The notes under the pieces were generated by a model. It was not told where the DNA came from and did no database searches. It worked only from the letters and a program-made list of their open reading frames with translations. This document shows, piece by piece, positions 51,666 through 60,277 of a stretch of DNA of 64,000 nucleotides. This stretch comes from Paradevosia sp036499825 (GTDB lineage Bacteria > Pseudomonadota > Alphaproteobacteria > Rhizobiales > Devosiaceae): the NCBI GenBank assembly GCA_036499825.1, contig DASYCZ010000032.1:186001-250000 (forward strand). The letters run 5' to 3'. Position 1 is the stretch's first letter; every line of letters starts with the position of its first letter. The position numbers were made by a program, and so were the translations under genes.

Positions 51666-52619
51666 CTATTCTCCCGAAGCGGCGATTACGGACTTGGCCC
51701 CTTGTAGCATCGCCACATGGCTTGTCACCCCGTCGGCGAGGCCATGCCGGTCATATCCACCCTCCAATAGCGACACCAGCCGCCCGCCGCAGCAACGCTG
51801 TGCCAGATCGACCAGGCGTTCGGTGACCCAGGCGAAATCTTCGGGTTGCCAGTTCAACTGCGCCAGCGGGTCGCGATAATCGGCATCGAAGCCGGCTGAG
51901 ACCAAGAGGATATCGGGGTGGAAAGCTTCGACCGCCGGCAGGATGATGTCGGTGTAGGCGCGGCGCATTTCGGCGCCATCGCTCTCCGGCGCCAGGGGGG
52001 CATTGAGAATGTTGCCCACGCCGGTTTCGCTCGGGGCGCCGGTGCCCGGATAGAGCGGCATCTGGTGACTGGAGGCATAAAAGACGCTCGCATCGTCCTT
52101 GAAGATATCCTGCGTGCCGTTGCCGTGATGCACGTCGAAATCCACGATCGCGATCCGCTCTGCGCCATGCTTCTGCTGCGCGATGCGCGCCGTGATGGCG
52201 ATGGTGTTGATGAGGCAAAAGCCCATCGGCCGTTCGATCTCGGCATGGTGCCCGGGCGGCCGGATGGCGCAGAAAGCGTTGTCCACCTCACCCAGCACCA
52301 CCGCATCGAGCGCCGCCAGGGCGCCTCCGAGCCCGGTGGCGGCGGCATCGAGCGAGCCCGAGGAAATGAACGTATCCTCGTCGATCCGGCCGATGCCCTC
52401 GGCGGGGCGGGCATCCCGGAGGCGATCGAGATAGCTGCCGCCGTGCGCGAGGTTTGCGAGCGACAGGTCGCCCATGGGCGCGGCGCGGCGGATGAGGCCG
52501 TCGAACTGCGCCTGGGCCAGTGCCTCCTCCACCGCGCGAATGCGATCCGGGCGCTCCGGATGGCCGGTCGGCGTCACGTGGCTTTCGAAGTTCGGCTGGC
52601 TGATCAGAAGCGTGGTCAT
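51666..52619 (-). CDS. Histone deacetylase family (acetylpolyamine/acetoin-type) hydrolase
   Basis: The 317-residue protein belongs to the HDAC/AcuC/AphA superfamily of zinc amidohydrolases. It contains the H-H pair in R-P-P-G-H-H-A-E, the metal ligands in V-D-F-D-V-H-H-G-N-G-T, and the later D in S-A-G-F-D-A-D. Bacterial members remove acetyl from polyamines or other small amides; the substrate here is unknown. The start M-T-T-L-L-I-S at 52619 is preferred to an upstream in-frame ATG. It heads the minus-strand series deacetylase-xseB-tlyA-50012 gene. Confidence 0.9.
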   Translation of the reverse strand: MTTLLISQPNFESHVTPTGHPERPDRIRAVEEALAQAQFDGLIRRAAPMGDLSLANLAHGGSYLDRLRDARPAEGIGRIDEDTFISSGSLDAAATGLGGALAALDAVVLGEVDNAFCAIRPPGHHAEIERPMGFCLINTIAITARIAQQKHGAERIAIVDFDVHHGNGTQDIFKDDASVFYASSHQMPLYPGTGAPSETGVGNILNAPLAPESDGAEMRRAYTDIILPAVEAFHPDILLVSAGFDADYRDPLAQLNWQPEDFAWVTERLVDLAQRCCGGRLVSLLEGGYDRHGLADGVTSHVAMLQGAKSVIAASGE

Positions 52620-52690
52620 GAGGATGTAACGCCGCAATGCCGCAGGAGTGCCTTCTTGACGCGGCCCTCCGCCCTTGTCAAACAGCCTTG

Positions 52691-53647
52691 ATGCAAGAAA
52701 CGTCTGACATCGTCGTGACCGATCCGCACACCGTCCAAGAGGCTGCCGCGCTGCTGCGCGCCGGCAGGCTCTGCGCCTTCCCCACGGAAACCGTTTATGG
52801 CCTGGGGGCCGACGCCACCAATTCCGATGCGGTGCTGTCCATCTACCAGACCAAGGGCCGGCCGCGGTTCAATCCGCTGATCGTGCATTGCGCCGATCTC
52901 GACATGGCCGCCGATATCGCCGTGTTCTCACCGCTGGCGCGTAAGCTGGCGCGCCTCTGGCCGGGACCGTTGACCCTGGTCTTGCCGCTACAGCCCGATG
53001 CCGAAGTCAGCGACATCGTCACCGCCGGTCTCGATACGGTGGCGGTGCGCATCCCCAACCATCCGCTGGCGCTGGCGCTTATCCGCGCCGCCGAACGCCC
53101 GCTGGCGGCGCCTTCGGCCAATCCTTCGGGACGTCTGTCGCCGACCAGCGCCTACCAGGTCCGCATCGGTTTTGGCGGGCGCGTCCCGGTGCTCGACGGG
53201 GGCCCCAGCGAGTCCGGGGTCGAATCCACCATTCTCAAGGTCGACGGAGAAACCGTCACCCAACTTCGGGCCGGCGCGCTGCCGCGCGACGAGGCGGAGG
53301 CGCTGATCGGCCGCGCCATCGCCAATGCCGAGACCGGCGCCGCCATCGCGGCGCCCGGCATGCTTGCCAGCCATTACGCGCCCAACGCGACACTGCGCCT
53401 CAATGCCGAGGCGCCGTTTGCCGACGAGGCCTATCTGGCCTTCGGTCCGGAGCCCGCCACCGAGCGGCCGCTGCGCAACCTCTCGCCTTCGGCACACCTC
53501 CATGAGGCGGCCCGCAATCTTTTCGCCATGCTGCATGAGCTCGATGCGACCGGCTCCGGCAAGATAGCAGTCGCCCCGATCCCCGAAGAGGGATTGGGCG
53601 AGGCCATCAACGATCGCTTGCAGCGCGCTGCCGCGCCGCGCAGTTAG
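52691..53647 (+). CDS. L-threonylcarbamoyladenylate synthase (Sua5 type)
   Basis: The enzyme makes threonylcarbamoyl-AMP for t6A modification of tRNAs reading ANN codons. The 318-residue protein has the YrdC domain (P-T-E-T-V-Y-G-L-G-A-D-A, K-G-R-P-R-F-N-P, S-A-N-P-S-G) and a C-terminal Sua5 domain (A-P-G-M-L-A-S-H-Y-A-P). Sua5-type two-domain members occur in many bacteria. The ATG at 52691 is divergent from the deacetylase gene. It abuts the convergent DnaJ-like gene. Confidence 0.92.
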   Translation: MQETSDIVVTDPHTVQEAAALLRAGRLCAFPTETVYGLGADATNSDAVLSIYQTKGRPRFNPLIVHCADLDMAADIAVFSPLARKLARLWPGPLTLVLPLQPDAEVSDIVTAGLDTVAVRIPNHPLALALIRAAERPLAAPSANPSGRLSPTSAYQVRIGFGGRVPVLDGGPSESGVESTILKVDGETVTQLRAGALPRDEAEALIGRAIANAETGAAIAAPGMLASHYAPNATLRLNAEAPFADEAYLAFGPEPATERPLRNLSPSAHLHEAARNLFAMLHELDATGSGKIAVAPIPEEGLGEAINDRLQRAAAPRS

Positions 53648-54583
53648 CTATTCCCTGACCTTGTAGGGCTTCTGGTCACGCCAGAAGCGCATCAGGCTTT
53701 CAAGGTCGGGATCGCCGCCCTCGGGCAGACCGATCTTGAGATTGGCATAGAGGTCGGCGCCATAAAGACCCTTGCCCTTGAGGCGCAGCGATTTCAGCGT
53801 ATCGACGCCGGCCGGCAGATTGAGCTCGACCGAGCCATCGAGCGTCGGCACCCTGACCTTGGCGCCCAGCACGGCCTCATAGAGCGTGATCGGCACGTCG
53901 ACGCGCAAATCATTGCCGTCGCGCCGGAAATGCTTGTGCCTCTCGAAACGCACCGTGACCAGCGCATCGCCGGGCTCGCCGCCGAGCGGGGAGGGCGAGC
54001 CCTGGCCCTTGAGCCGGATCTGCTGGCCTTCCTCGACCTTGTCGGGAAGTTTGACCGACAGCACCTTGCCGGACGGCACGCGCACCGGCACAGAGGCGCC
54101 GCGATTGGCGTCCTCCAGCGATACGGCGACCGTGACCGTCAGGTCTTCACCCTTGCCGGTGCTGCTGCCGCGCGATGTCGAGGTCCCGGCGAACGGGTCC
54201 CAGCCGGTGTTGTTGCCAGCGGCTGAAGTCGCGCGTCCGCGCGGTTGCCCGCCAAAGCCGCTCATGAATTCCTTGAGGATGTCCTCGGCGGAAAAATTGC
54301 CCGGCTGGGCGCGTCCCGTCCGTCCGGCACCGGCGCCCGCGCCGCTGAAGCCCGCGAACCGCGGATTGCCTTCGGCGTCGATTTCGCCGCGGTCGAACTG
54401 GCCGCGCTTTTCCTTGTCGTTCAAAAGGTCATAGGCAGTCGTTGCCTCCGCGAATTTCGCGTGGGCTTTCGGGTCGTCGTTTTGGTCAGGGTGAAATGCC
54501 TTGGCCAGCTTGCGATAGGCAGACTTAATGTCCTTTTCGCTCGCCGAGCGTGGCACCCCGAGAACCGTGTACGGATCGCGCAT
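53648..54583 (-). CDS. DnaJ-like co-chaperone, CbpA type
   Basis: The 311-residue protein has an N-terminal J domain (H-P-D in K-A-F-H-P-D-Q-N-D, preceded by Y-R-K-L-A), a Gly/Ser-rich linker (about residues 75-140), then two C-terminal peptide-binding beta domains. No cysteine-rich zinc finger is present, so it is type II/CbpA-like. It stimulates an Hsp70 ATPase, presumably DnaK encoded elsewhere. It is divergent from pdxH. Confidence 0.92.
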   Translation of the reverse strand: MRDPYTVLGVPRSASEKDIKSAYRKLAKAFHPDQNDDPKAHAKFAEATTAYDLLNDKEKRGQFDRGEIDAEGNPRFAGFSGAGAGAGRTGRAQPGNFSAEDILKEFMSGFGGQPRGRATSAAGNNTGWDPFAGTSTSRGSSTGKGEDLTVTVAVSLEDANRGASVPVRVPSGKVLSVKLPDKVEEGQQIRLKGQGSPSPLGGEPGDALVTVRFERHKHFRRDGNDLRVDVPITLYEAVLGAKVRVPTLDGSVELNLPAGVDTLKSLRLKGKGLYGADLYANLKIGLPEGGDPDLESLMRFWRDQKPYKVRE

Positions 54584-54683
54584 GGGTTCCTATCGAATCG
54601 TGTGGGCGGTTGCATCACCGCATCTTCGCGTCCTATATGGCGACGGCTCCCCGGCTTGTCCAGTTTGCGCCATAAGGTCCTCC

Positions 54684-55316
54684 ATGTCTGACGCGAAATC
54701 TTTAACCGAGCGTCTCCTTGACGACGCCGACAATACTCCGATCGATCCCTTTCTGCTGTTTGAGGACTGGTTCACCGAGGCCAAGGCCGCCGAAGTGAAC
54801 GATCCGCACGCCATGGCGGTGGCCAGCGTCGATGCCGACGGCATGCCCGACGTGCGCATGGTGCTGCTCAACGCCCGGGATCGCCGCGGCTTCGTGTTCT
54901 TCACCAATTTCGAAAGCACCAAGGGCCGGCAATTGCTCGCCCATCCCAAGGCCGCGATGGTCATGCATTGGAAATCGCTGCGCCGTCAGGTGCGGGTGCG
55001 CGGCGCCGTGCAGGTGGTCGAGCCGGCCGAGGCCGATGCCTATTTCGCCAGCCGTTCGCATGGCTCGCAGATCGCCTCCAGCGTCTCCGAACAATCGCGG
55101 CCGCTGGCAAGCCGCGCCGAAATCATGTCGCGCTTCGAGGCGATGGAGCAGGACATCGGTGAAGACCCGGTGCCGCGCCCCGACCGCTGGTCGGGTTTTC
55201 GCATCGTACCCGATACCATCGAGTTCTGGCTCGACGGCACCTATCGCCTGCATGACCGCTTCCTGTTCACCCGCAATGTCGTGGGGCAATGGCAGTGCCG
55301 GCGGCTCAATCCCTGA
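54684..55316 (+). CDS. pdxH: Pyridoxamine 5'-phosphate oxidase
   Basis: PdxH oxidises pyridoxine or pyridoxamine phosphate to PLP with FMN. The 210-residue protein shows F-E-D-W-F-T-E-A, R-M-V-L-L-N-A-R-D, F-F-T-N-F-E-S-T-K-G-R-Q-L, R-S-H-G-S-Q-I and the C-terminal E-F-W-L-D-G-T-Y-R-L-H-D-R and R-L-N-P. Length is normal. The ATG at 54684 is used; the frame is open upstream across the divergent spacer. Confidence 0.96.
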   Translation: MSDAKSLTERLLDDADNTPIDPFLLFEDWFTEAKAAEVNDPHAMAVASVDADGMPDVRMVLLNARDRRGFVFFTNFESTKGRQLLAHPKAAMVMHWKSLRRQVRVRGAVQVVEPAEADAYFASRSHGSQIASSVSEQSRPLASRAEIMSRFEAMEQDIGEDPVPRPDRWSGFRIVPDTIEFWLDGTYRLHDRFLFTRNVVGQWQCRRLNP

Positions 55317-55462
55317 TACCGCCATTGGGCGTTGGCCCGACTGTGCCTTGCGGCCTTCCGTGCAAGATGGAATTCTCCGACTAAATCAGCAGTTGCCGAG
55401 GGCAGGGCAAGCATGACGGCCGAACGGTCCGGCAGCAGCGATAACGGCAGGACCTGACCGCT

Positions 55463-56314
55463 TTGCGTATTCTCATCCGCACATCGAGGACGGCCATCTG
55501 GGCCCGGCGTATCGCCGGCCTGTCGCTGCCCCTGGTGATCATCCCGGTCTTCCTGCACCGCAAGCTCATCATCGATCCAGACCGTTTCCTGCTGGTCGAG
55601 CTGGTGGCGTGCGGCGTAGCGGCCCTGGCATTGCTGCTCAGCGTTCTGGCCCTCATAAGGCTGTGGCGTTCGGGCGATCGCGGTTGGGACAAGGCGATTC
55701 TCGCTTTCCTCATCAGCCTTGTTTGCCTTGCGCCCTTCGCCTACGGCGCCTATGCGCTCTATCGCAATCCGTCCGTCACCGATGTTTCGACCAATGTCGC
55801 CGATCCGGTGCCGCTTGCCGTTCTGAGTGGCACCGCGCCGCCGGTCGATCCTGCCCGCCTCGCCGAAATCGACACCAAATTCCCCAATCTCAGGACGCGA
55901 AATTACCAGGCCGACGTCTCCGACCTCTACGCCATGGCTCTGCGGCAGGTGAATGACAGAGGCTGGGACATCCGTGATCAACGCGCTCCGCTGAGCGCCG
56001 CCGACACTGGCGAGATCGATGCGGTGGTCACCACCTGGCTCGGCTGGCGCGACGAGGTCGGCATCCGCATCATCGGCACCGCGGATGGCGCTACCGTCGA
56101 CATGCGCTCGGCCTCGCTCGGTGGCGGTTACAGCGATCTGGGCGCCAATGGCGGCCGCATCGAGGAGTATCTCGTGGCCCTCGATGCTGCGGTTAGCGAC
56201 CAGTTGCGGAATGGCGATGACGGTGATGAAGCGTCACCGGCGCCCCCCAAGCCGGTTGCCCCGAGTGACCCAAACTTCGTTTTCCCCGCCGACCGGCCCG
56301 ACGATCTCTACTGA
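55463..56314 (+). CDS. DUF1499 domain protein with N-terminal membrane helices
   Basis: The 283-residue protein has three hydrophobic helices in its first 110 residues (I-A-G-L-S-L-P-L-V-I-I-P-V-F-L; L-L-V-E-L-V-A-C-G-V-A-A-L-A-L-L; A-I-L-A-F-L-I-S-L-V-C-L-A-P) and a C-terminal DUF1499 domain (Y-A-M-A-L-R-Q-V-N-D-R-G-W, S-L-G-G-G-Y-S-D-L-G-A-N). DUF1499 has no known function. The start is TTG at 55463, since no ATG or GTG gives the helices; GGCAGGA is just ahead. It overlaps the convergent metallo-hydrolase gene by 7 bases. Confidence 0.75.
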   Translation: MRILIRTSRTAIWARRIAGLSLPLVIIPVFLHRKLIIDPDRFLLVELVACGVAALALLLSVLALIRLWRSGDRGWDKAILAFLISLVCLAPFAYGAYALYRNPSVTDVSTNVADPVPLAVLSGTAPPVDPARLAEIDTKFPNLRTRNYQADVSDLYAMALRQVNDRGWDIRDQRAPLSAADTGEIDAVVTTWLGWRDEVGIRIIGTADGATVDMRSASLGGGYSDLGANGGRIEEYLVALDAAVSDQLRNGDDGDEASPAPPKPVAPSDPNFVFPADRPDDLY

Positions 56315-57222
56315 GGTCTGGCCGCCTGCAGCAGCCAGCCGGCCGGTCCGGACTCGGCCCGCAGCCACCTGCGATCGGCCAGATATTCGACATGGGCCGT
56401 GACGGTAAGCGTTGCCGCTCTGCGGATAGCGTCCGTTACCCCCGGATAGATCGCCGACACCACCGCATCGACACTGTGCGCACCGCCCTCGACCGCTTCT
56501 ACGATCTGGCTGTTCCGCAATTCCCGATGCTCCTTGAGCGCCCGGGCATAATGACGGGCATCGGCAATCGCTCCGCCATGAGCGGGCACATAACGTTCAT
56601 AGGGCGAGGCGATGATGCGGTCCAGCGAGAGGAAATAATCCGCCATCGAGCCATCCGGCACGGCGATCAGCGTGGAATTCCACCCCATCACATGATCGCC
56701 GCTCAGGATATCGGGCGTGCCCATGAGCCCGAAGGCCAGATGGTTGGCGCAATGACCCGGCGTTGCCATGACCTCCAGCTCCCGTCCGCCCGCGGTGATC
56801 ACCTCTCCATCATGCAGCACCCGATCGGGCACCAGCCCCCAATCGCCCGATGACGCCAGAGGGTCGACTTCGCCGGGGCGCAACGGTCGCGACAGATGGT
56901 GTTTTCCGCCAAACCACAAGGGTGCCCCGGTCGCCGCCTTGAGCTTGGGCGCCAGTGCCGAGTGGTCCCGATGGGTATGGGTGAGAATGATGGCTTCGAC
57001 CCTGCGCCCACCGATCGCCCCCAGCAGTGCCTGCAGGTGCGTGTCGTCATCCGGCCCCGGATCGACGACGACGACATGCTCGTCGCCGATAAGGAAGCTG
57101 TTGGTGCCGGTGAAGGTGAACGGGCCGCGATTGGAAGCAGTCACGCGCACCAGTTGCGGGGCGATTTCCACCGGTTGGCCGGGCAGGGGATCGAAGTCGA
57201 GGTTGAAGGTCAGCGCCGCCAT
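56308..57222 (-). CDS. Metallo-beta-lactamase fold hydrolase
   Basis: The 304-residue protein has the MBL metal motif H-T-H-R-D-H in L-T-H-T-H-R-D-H-S-A, a His in T-P-G-H-C-A-N-H, and D in S-G-D-H-V-M-G-W. It is close to the LACTB2-like or hydroxyacylglutathione-hydrolase-like group; substrate unknown. A C-terminal winged-helix-like region follows the catalytic domain. ATG at 57222 is used. Confidence 0.88.
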   Translation of the reverse strand: MAALTFNLDFDPLPGQPVEIAPQLVRVTASNRGPFTFTGTNSFLIGDEHVVVVDPGPDDDTHLQALLGAIGGRRVEAIILTHTHRDHSALAPKLKAATGAPLWFGGKHHLSRPLRPGEVDPLASSGDWGLVPDRVLHDGEVITAGGRELEVMATPGHCANHLAFGLMGTPDILSGDHVMGWNSTLIAVPDGSMADYFLSLDRIIASPYERYVPAHGGAIADARHYARALKEHRELRNSQIVEAVEGGAHSVDAVVSAIYPGVTDAIRRAATLTVTAHVEYLADRRWLRAESGPAGWLLQAARPQ

Positions 57223-57286
57223 TGCCTTGCCCAAGTCGCCAGACTAAAAGATGGGATCATTTTCAGTTGGGTGGACCTTTTTCGCA

Positions 57287-57901
57287 ATGGCGATAACCTT
57301 GACGACTCCAAACACCATACTGGGCGTTCTCGAACCCAAGGCAGGCCTGCGCAAGGGCATTTCGACGCTGGTGACCGTTTTGGCGGGCAGCGCCATCCTG
57401 GCCCTGGCCTCGCGTGTCAACATTCCGCTGATTCCCGTGCCGGCCAACTTCGCCACCCTCGCGGTTGCCGCCCTCGCTGCCGCTTTCGGCTGGCGCATCG
57501 GCGTCGCGATGGTGCTTGCCTATATCGTCGAAGGCCTGCTCGGCCTGCCGGTGTTCTCCTTTGGGGGCGGTGTCGGCTATCTGCTCTCCCCCACTTTCGG
57601 CTTCATCGTCGGCTACCTGCCGCTGGCCTATATCGTCGGCCGCGCTGCCGACGCCGGCCTGTCGCGCAATATGCTGGCGCTGTTCGGCGTGATGCTCGCG
57701 GCCGACGCCGTGCTCTTTGCCTTCGGCTACACATGGCTGCTGGCCATGGCCCGCGGCGCCTCCTGGATCGATCCCAACAACATGCTCGGCTCGGCCTTCA
57801 CCGCCGCCGTGCAGCCGTTCATCATCTGGGACGTCCTCAAGATGGCTTTCGCGGCCGTCACCGTCACGGGTGCCTGGGTGCTGCTCCGCAAGAAGGCCTG
57901 A
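57287..57901 (+). CDS. bioY: Biotin transporter BioY
   Basis: BioY is the substrate-binding S component of an ECF biotin transporter. The protein of about 204 residues has six hydrophobic segments and the family motifs V-N-I-P-L-I-P-V-P, G-L-L-G-L-P-V-F and G-G-G-V-G-Y-L-L-S-P-T-F-G-F. The start is uncertain: ATG at 57287 is preferred for length, an ATG at 57251 adds 12 residues. No bioM/bioN is adjacent, as is common for solitary BioY. No BioR box is seen upstream. A terminator follows. Confidence 0.9.
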   Translation: MAITLTTPNTILGVLEPKAGLRKGISTLVTVLAGSAILALASRVNIPLIPVPANFATLAVAALAAAFGWRIGVAMVLAYIVEGLLGLPVFSFGGGVGYLLSPTFGFIVGYLPLAYIVGRAADAGLSRNMLALFGVMLAADAVLFAFGYTWLLAMARGASWIDPNNMLGSAFTAAVQPFIIWDVLKMAFAAVTVTGAWVLLRKKA

Positions 57902-57924
57902 TCGCCTTCCAACGCCAAGCTATC

Positions 57925-57954
57925 AAGGCCGGTCCCTCGGGGCCGGCCTTTTTT
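57925..57954 (+). terminator. Rho-independent terminator after bioY
   Basis: An 8-bp stem (aaggccgg / ccggcctt) with a 10-base loop is followed by six T, 24 bases past the bioY stop. Confidence 0.9.
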
Positions 57955-57986
57955 GCCGGCGCCGACGCTCCAAATCTTTGCTTGAT

Positions 57987-58032
57987 CGCGTTTCCGAACC
58001 AGAAAAGTGGCATCCACTTTTCCTGAAAACGC
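57987..58032. repeat. Dispersed Hyphomicrobiales palindrome
   Basis: The segment gcgtttccgaaccagaaaag continues into ccacttttcctgaaaacgc, giving an imperfect 46-bp palindrome around gaaaagtgg / ccacttttc. I recall very similar sequence scattered in intergenic DNA of Rhizobium-related genomes. It ends directly at the stop codon of the gntR gene. Confidence 0.65.
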
Positions 58033-58743
58033 TCAGGCGTTTTCGCCGTCGTTGTGCTGGACCTGCTCCACGGCCGGCAGCACCGAATCGAGATGATGCA
58101 TCATGGCCTCGGCCGCTGCCTGCGGATCGGCCTTCTCGATGGCCCTCAGCACCTGCTCGTGCTCCTCGATCACCGCGAACATGCGGCGCGGCAGGATAAG
58201 CGTCAGCTGTCTGAAGCGGTCGACCTGCGTCTTCACCTGCAGCACCAGCCGCCAGATGCCCGGATAGCCGGCGATCTCTGCCAGCTTGGCGTGAAATAAT
58301 TCGTCCGCCCTGTGGAAAGCACTGCGATCCGATGCGGCCGCCGCCTCGCGCTGCTGCTCGATGATGGAGGCGAGCGTCAGGATCTGGCTGCGCGTGGCGC
58401 GACCGGCCGCAATGGTGGCCGTGGTGTTTTCCAGCGCCTTCCGGATCACCATCGCCTCAGGCAGTTCCTCATAGGGAATACGGGCCACGAACGTGCCCGA
58501 CTGGGGAAAGATTTCGACCAGTCCCTCATCCGCCAGCCGCTGCATCGCCTCACGCACAGGCGTGCGGCTGACGCCGTGCAACTGCGCCAGCTCGTTTTCG
58601 CTGATCTTGTCGCCGGGCTGCATTTCGACCGCGACGATCCGTTCGCGAACACTCTGGTATATTAATCGCCAAGTTGCCGCTTCACGTCGTGGCTGGCGCG
58701 TTACCACGCCCACGCGTCCAGCCCTGGCTGTGTTTGTCCTCAC
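58033..58743 (-). CDS. GntR-family transcriptional regulator with FCD domain
   Basis: The 236-residue protein has an N-terminal winged helix (I-S-E-N-E-L-A-Q-L-H-G-V-S-R-T-P-V-R-E-A then a wing) and a C-terminal FCD ligand domain with its metal-binding His residues in F-H-R-A-D-E-L-F-H and H-H-L. The GTG at 58743 is chosen because AGGAAAGGG lies just ahead; an in-frame GTG at 58785 is weaker. It is divergent from the sugar ABC genes and probably controls them. The last codons border a dispersed repeat. Confidence 0.9.
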   Translation of the reverse strand: MRTNTARAGRVGVVTRQPRREAATWRLIYQSVRERIVAVEMQPGDKISENELAQLHGVSRTPVREAMQRLADEGLVEIFPQSGTFVARIPYEELPEAMVIRKALENTTATIAAGRATRSQILTLASIIEQQREAAAASDRSAFHRADELFHAKLAEIAGYPGIWRLVLQVKTQVDRFRQLTLILPRRMFAVIEEHEQVLRAIEKADPQAAAEAMMHHLDSVLPAVEQVQHNDGENA

Positions 58744-58853
58744 GAATGGCGCCCTTTCCTGCGGGTTCTGGCCAATATCAAACACCCTGCCGCTAACCTA
58801 AGCTTTCACAATTTGCCTGACAACCTGATATGCAAGCCGAAAGGCGTAGGTAA

Positions 58854-58873
58854 TAATATTGACTGGAATATTA
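58854..58873. promoter_or_regulatory. Candidate operator between gntR and the sugar ABC genes
   Basis: TAATATT (58854-58860) and AATATTA (58867-58873) form a perfect inverted repeat with a 6-base spacer in the divergent 190-base gap, about 60 bases ahead of the binding-protein gene. The surrounding stretch is the most AT-rich of the gap. No complete promoter is convincing. Confidence 0.45.
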
Positions 58874-58933
58874 CTATGTATTAGCAATTGCACAACACCT
58901 AGCAAGGGCTCGAACGCCCACAGGGAGAGGACT

Positions 58934-60217
58934 ATGACCATGCGTTCACTTATCCACGCGCCATTGAAGCGGCTGAGCGCCGCCCTATTCGGGGCGGTCG
59001 CCGTTTCGGCTCTCGGCATCGGCGGCGCCATGGCCGGCACCATCGATTTCTGGACGCTGTTCAGCGGTCCCGACGGCACCGCCATCGATGCGCTGGTCAA
59101 GCAGTTCAACGCTACCGACGGCAAGGCCGCCAATGTGCAGGTCAATCTGCTGATCATCCCGTGGGACGATTTCAACACCAAGCTGAGCGTGGCCATGGCC
59201 GCCCGCAAGCCGCCCGCGCTGACCGTGGTCAATTCCGACCAGGTGCCGGTCTATGCCAAGCAGGGCGCGCTCGATCCGTTCACCGCCGAGGAACTCGCCG
59301 CTGCCGGTATCGACCAGAAGGATTACGTTCCGGCCGCCTGGGGCGCCGGCGCCGTGGGCGACAAGCAGTTCGGCGTGCCGATCTCGATCTTCCCGCGCAG
59401 CATTTATTACAACAAGGACCTGTTCAAGAAGGCCGGCCTCGATCCCGAAAAGGCCCCGGCCACCGGCGACGAGCTGATGGCCGACGCCAAGGCCATCGCC
59501 GCCTTGGGCGACGGCACCTATGGGGTGTTCTTCAACCTCACCGGCAGCGGCACGTTCCGCAATTTCTACAGCGTCTACTGGCAGTATGACGACAGCCTCT
59601 ACAATGCCGACAACACCAATGTCTCCGACACCTTCAAGGCGACGGCCACCAAGGTCCTGAACCAGTTCAAGGCCTATCTCGACGCCGGCGCCGCGCCCAA
59701 CAAGGACATCAGCGCCGACGCCGGCAAGATCTTCGCCCAGAACAAGATCGGCATCGCCATCATGCAGATCACCGATCTGCAGGTCTACCAGACCGCCGCC
59801 AAGGATCTCGGCCTCAACTACGGCGTAGGCCCGTTCCCGCAGTTCGGCGACAAGCCGGCCGTGTTCGCCATGGCGCATGAGTTCCTGATCCCGCGTGGCA
59901 CGCCCAAGGAAGCCCGCGCCGATGCCTTGACCTTCATCAAGTGGATCGGCGCCCATGGCGTCGACTGGGCCAAGACCGGCAAGGTGTCGCCGCAGTATTC
60001 GGTGATCAACAGCGACGCCTATAAAGCGCTGCCGGAGCAGTCGATCGTGACGGCCGCCATCGACCAGGCCCATTTCCCTGCCGCCATTCCGCAGCAGCCT
60101 GCCGTCGATACCGCCATGCAAAAGATCCTCGAGGAATTCTTCTCGGGCCGCACCACCGTCGACCAGGCCGTCGACAAGATGGTGCAGGCCATTCCGGCCG
60201 CCCTCGCCAAGAAATAA
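58934..60217 (+). CDS. CUT1-type sugar ABC transporter, substrate-binding protein
   Basis: The 427-residue periplasmic binding protein has a signal peptide (A-L-F-G-A-V-A-V-S-A-L-G-I-G-G-A-M-A, cleavage after A-M-A) and a mature domain starting T-I-D-F-W-T-L-F-S-G-P-D-G, as in family 1 sugar-binding proteins. GGGAGAGG precedes the ATG at 58934. It heads an operon of binding protein, two permeases, GH51-like hydrolase and ATPase. A likely ligand is a pentose-containing oligosaccharide, judged from the hydrolase. Confidence 0.92.
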   Translation: MTMRSLIHAPLKRLSAALFGAVAVSALGIGGAMAGTIDFWTLFSGPDGTAIDALVKQFNATDGKAANVQVNLLIIPWDDFNTKLSVAMAARKPPALTVVNSDQVPVYAKQGALDPFTAEELAAAGIDQKDYVPAAWGAGAVGDKQFGVPISIFPRSIYYNKDLFKKAGLDPEKAPATGDELMADAKAIAALGDGTYGVFFNLTGSGTFRNFYSVYWQYDDSLYNADNTNVSDTFKATATKVLNQFKAYLDAGAAPNKDISADAGKIFAQNKIGIAIMQITDLQVYQTAAKDLGLNYGVGPFPQFGDKPAVFAMAHEFLIPRGTPKEARADALTFIKWIGAHGVDWAKTGKVSPQYSVINSDAYKALPEQSIVTAAIDQAHFPAAIPQQPAVDTAMQKILEEFFSGRTTVDQAVDKMVQAIPAALAKK

Positions 60218-60227
60218 TTGCCAGAAC

Positions 60228-60253
60228 GGCCGGTTGCCTCACAGCAACCGGCC
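60228..60253 (+). promoter_or_regulatory. Intercistronic hairpin after the binding-protein gene
   Basis: A perfect 10-bp stem (ggccggttgc / gcaaccggcc) with a 6-base loop lies 11 bases after the stop and 24 bases before the next start; atcctttt follows. It probably protects or partly terminates the transcript so that the binding protein is made in excess. Confidence 0.65.
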
Positions 60254-60277
60254 ATCCTTTTGCGCGGAGCCTCAAAC

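Noticed and set aside
57223..57286. BioR operator ahead of bioY
   Set aside because: No TTATAGATAA-like palindrome is present in the gap.
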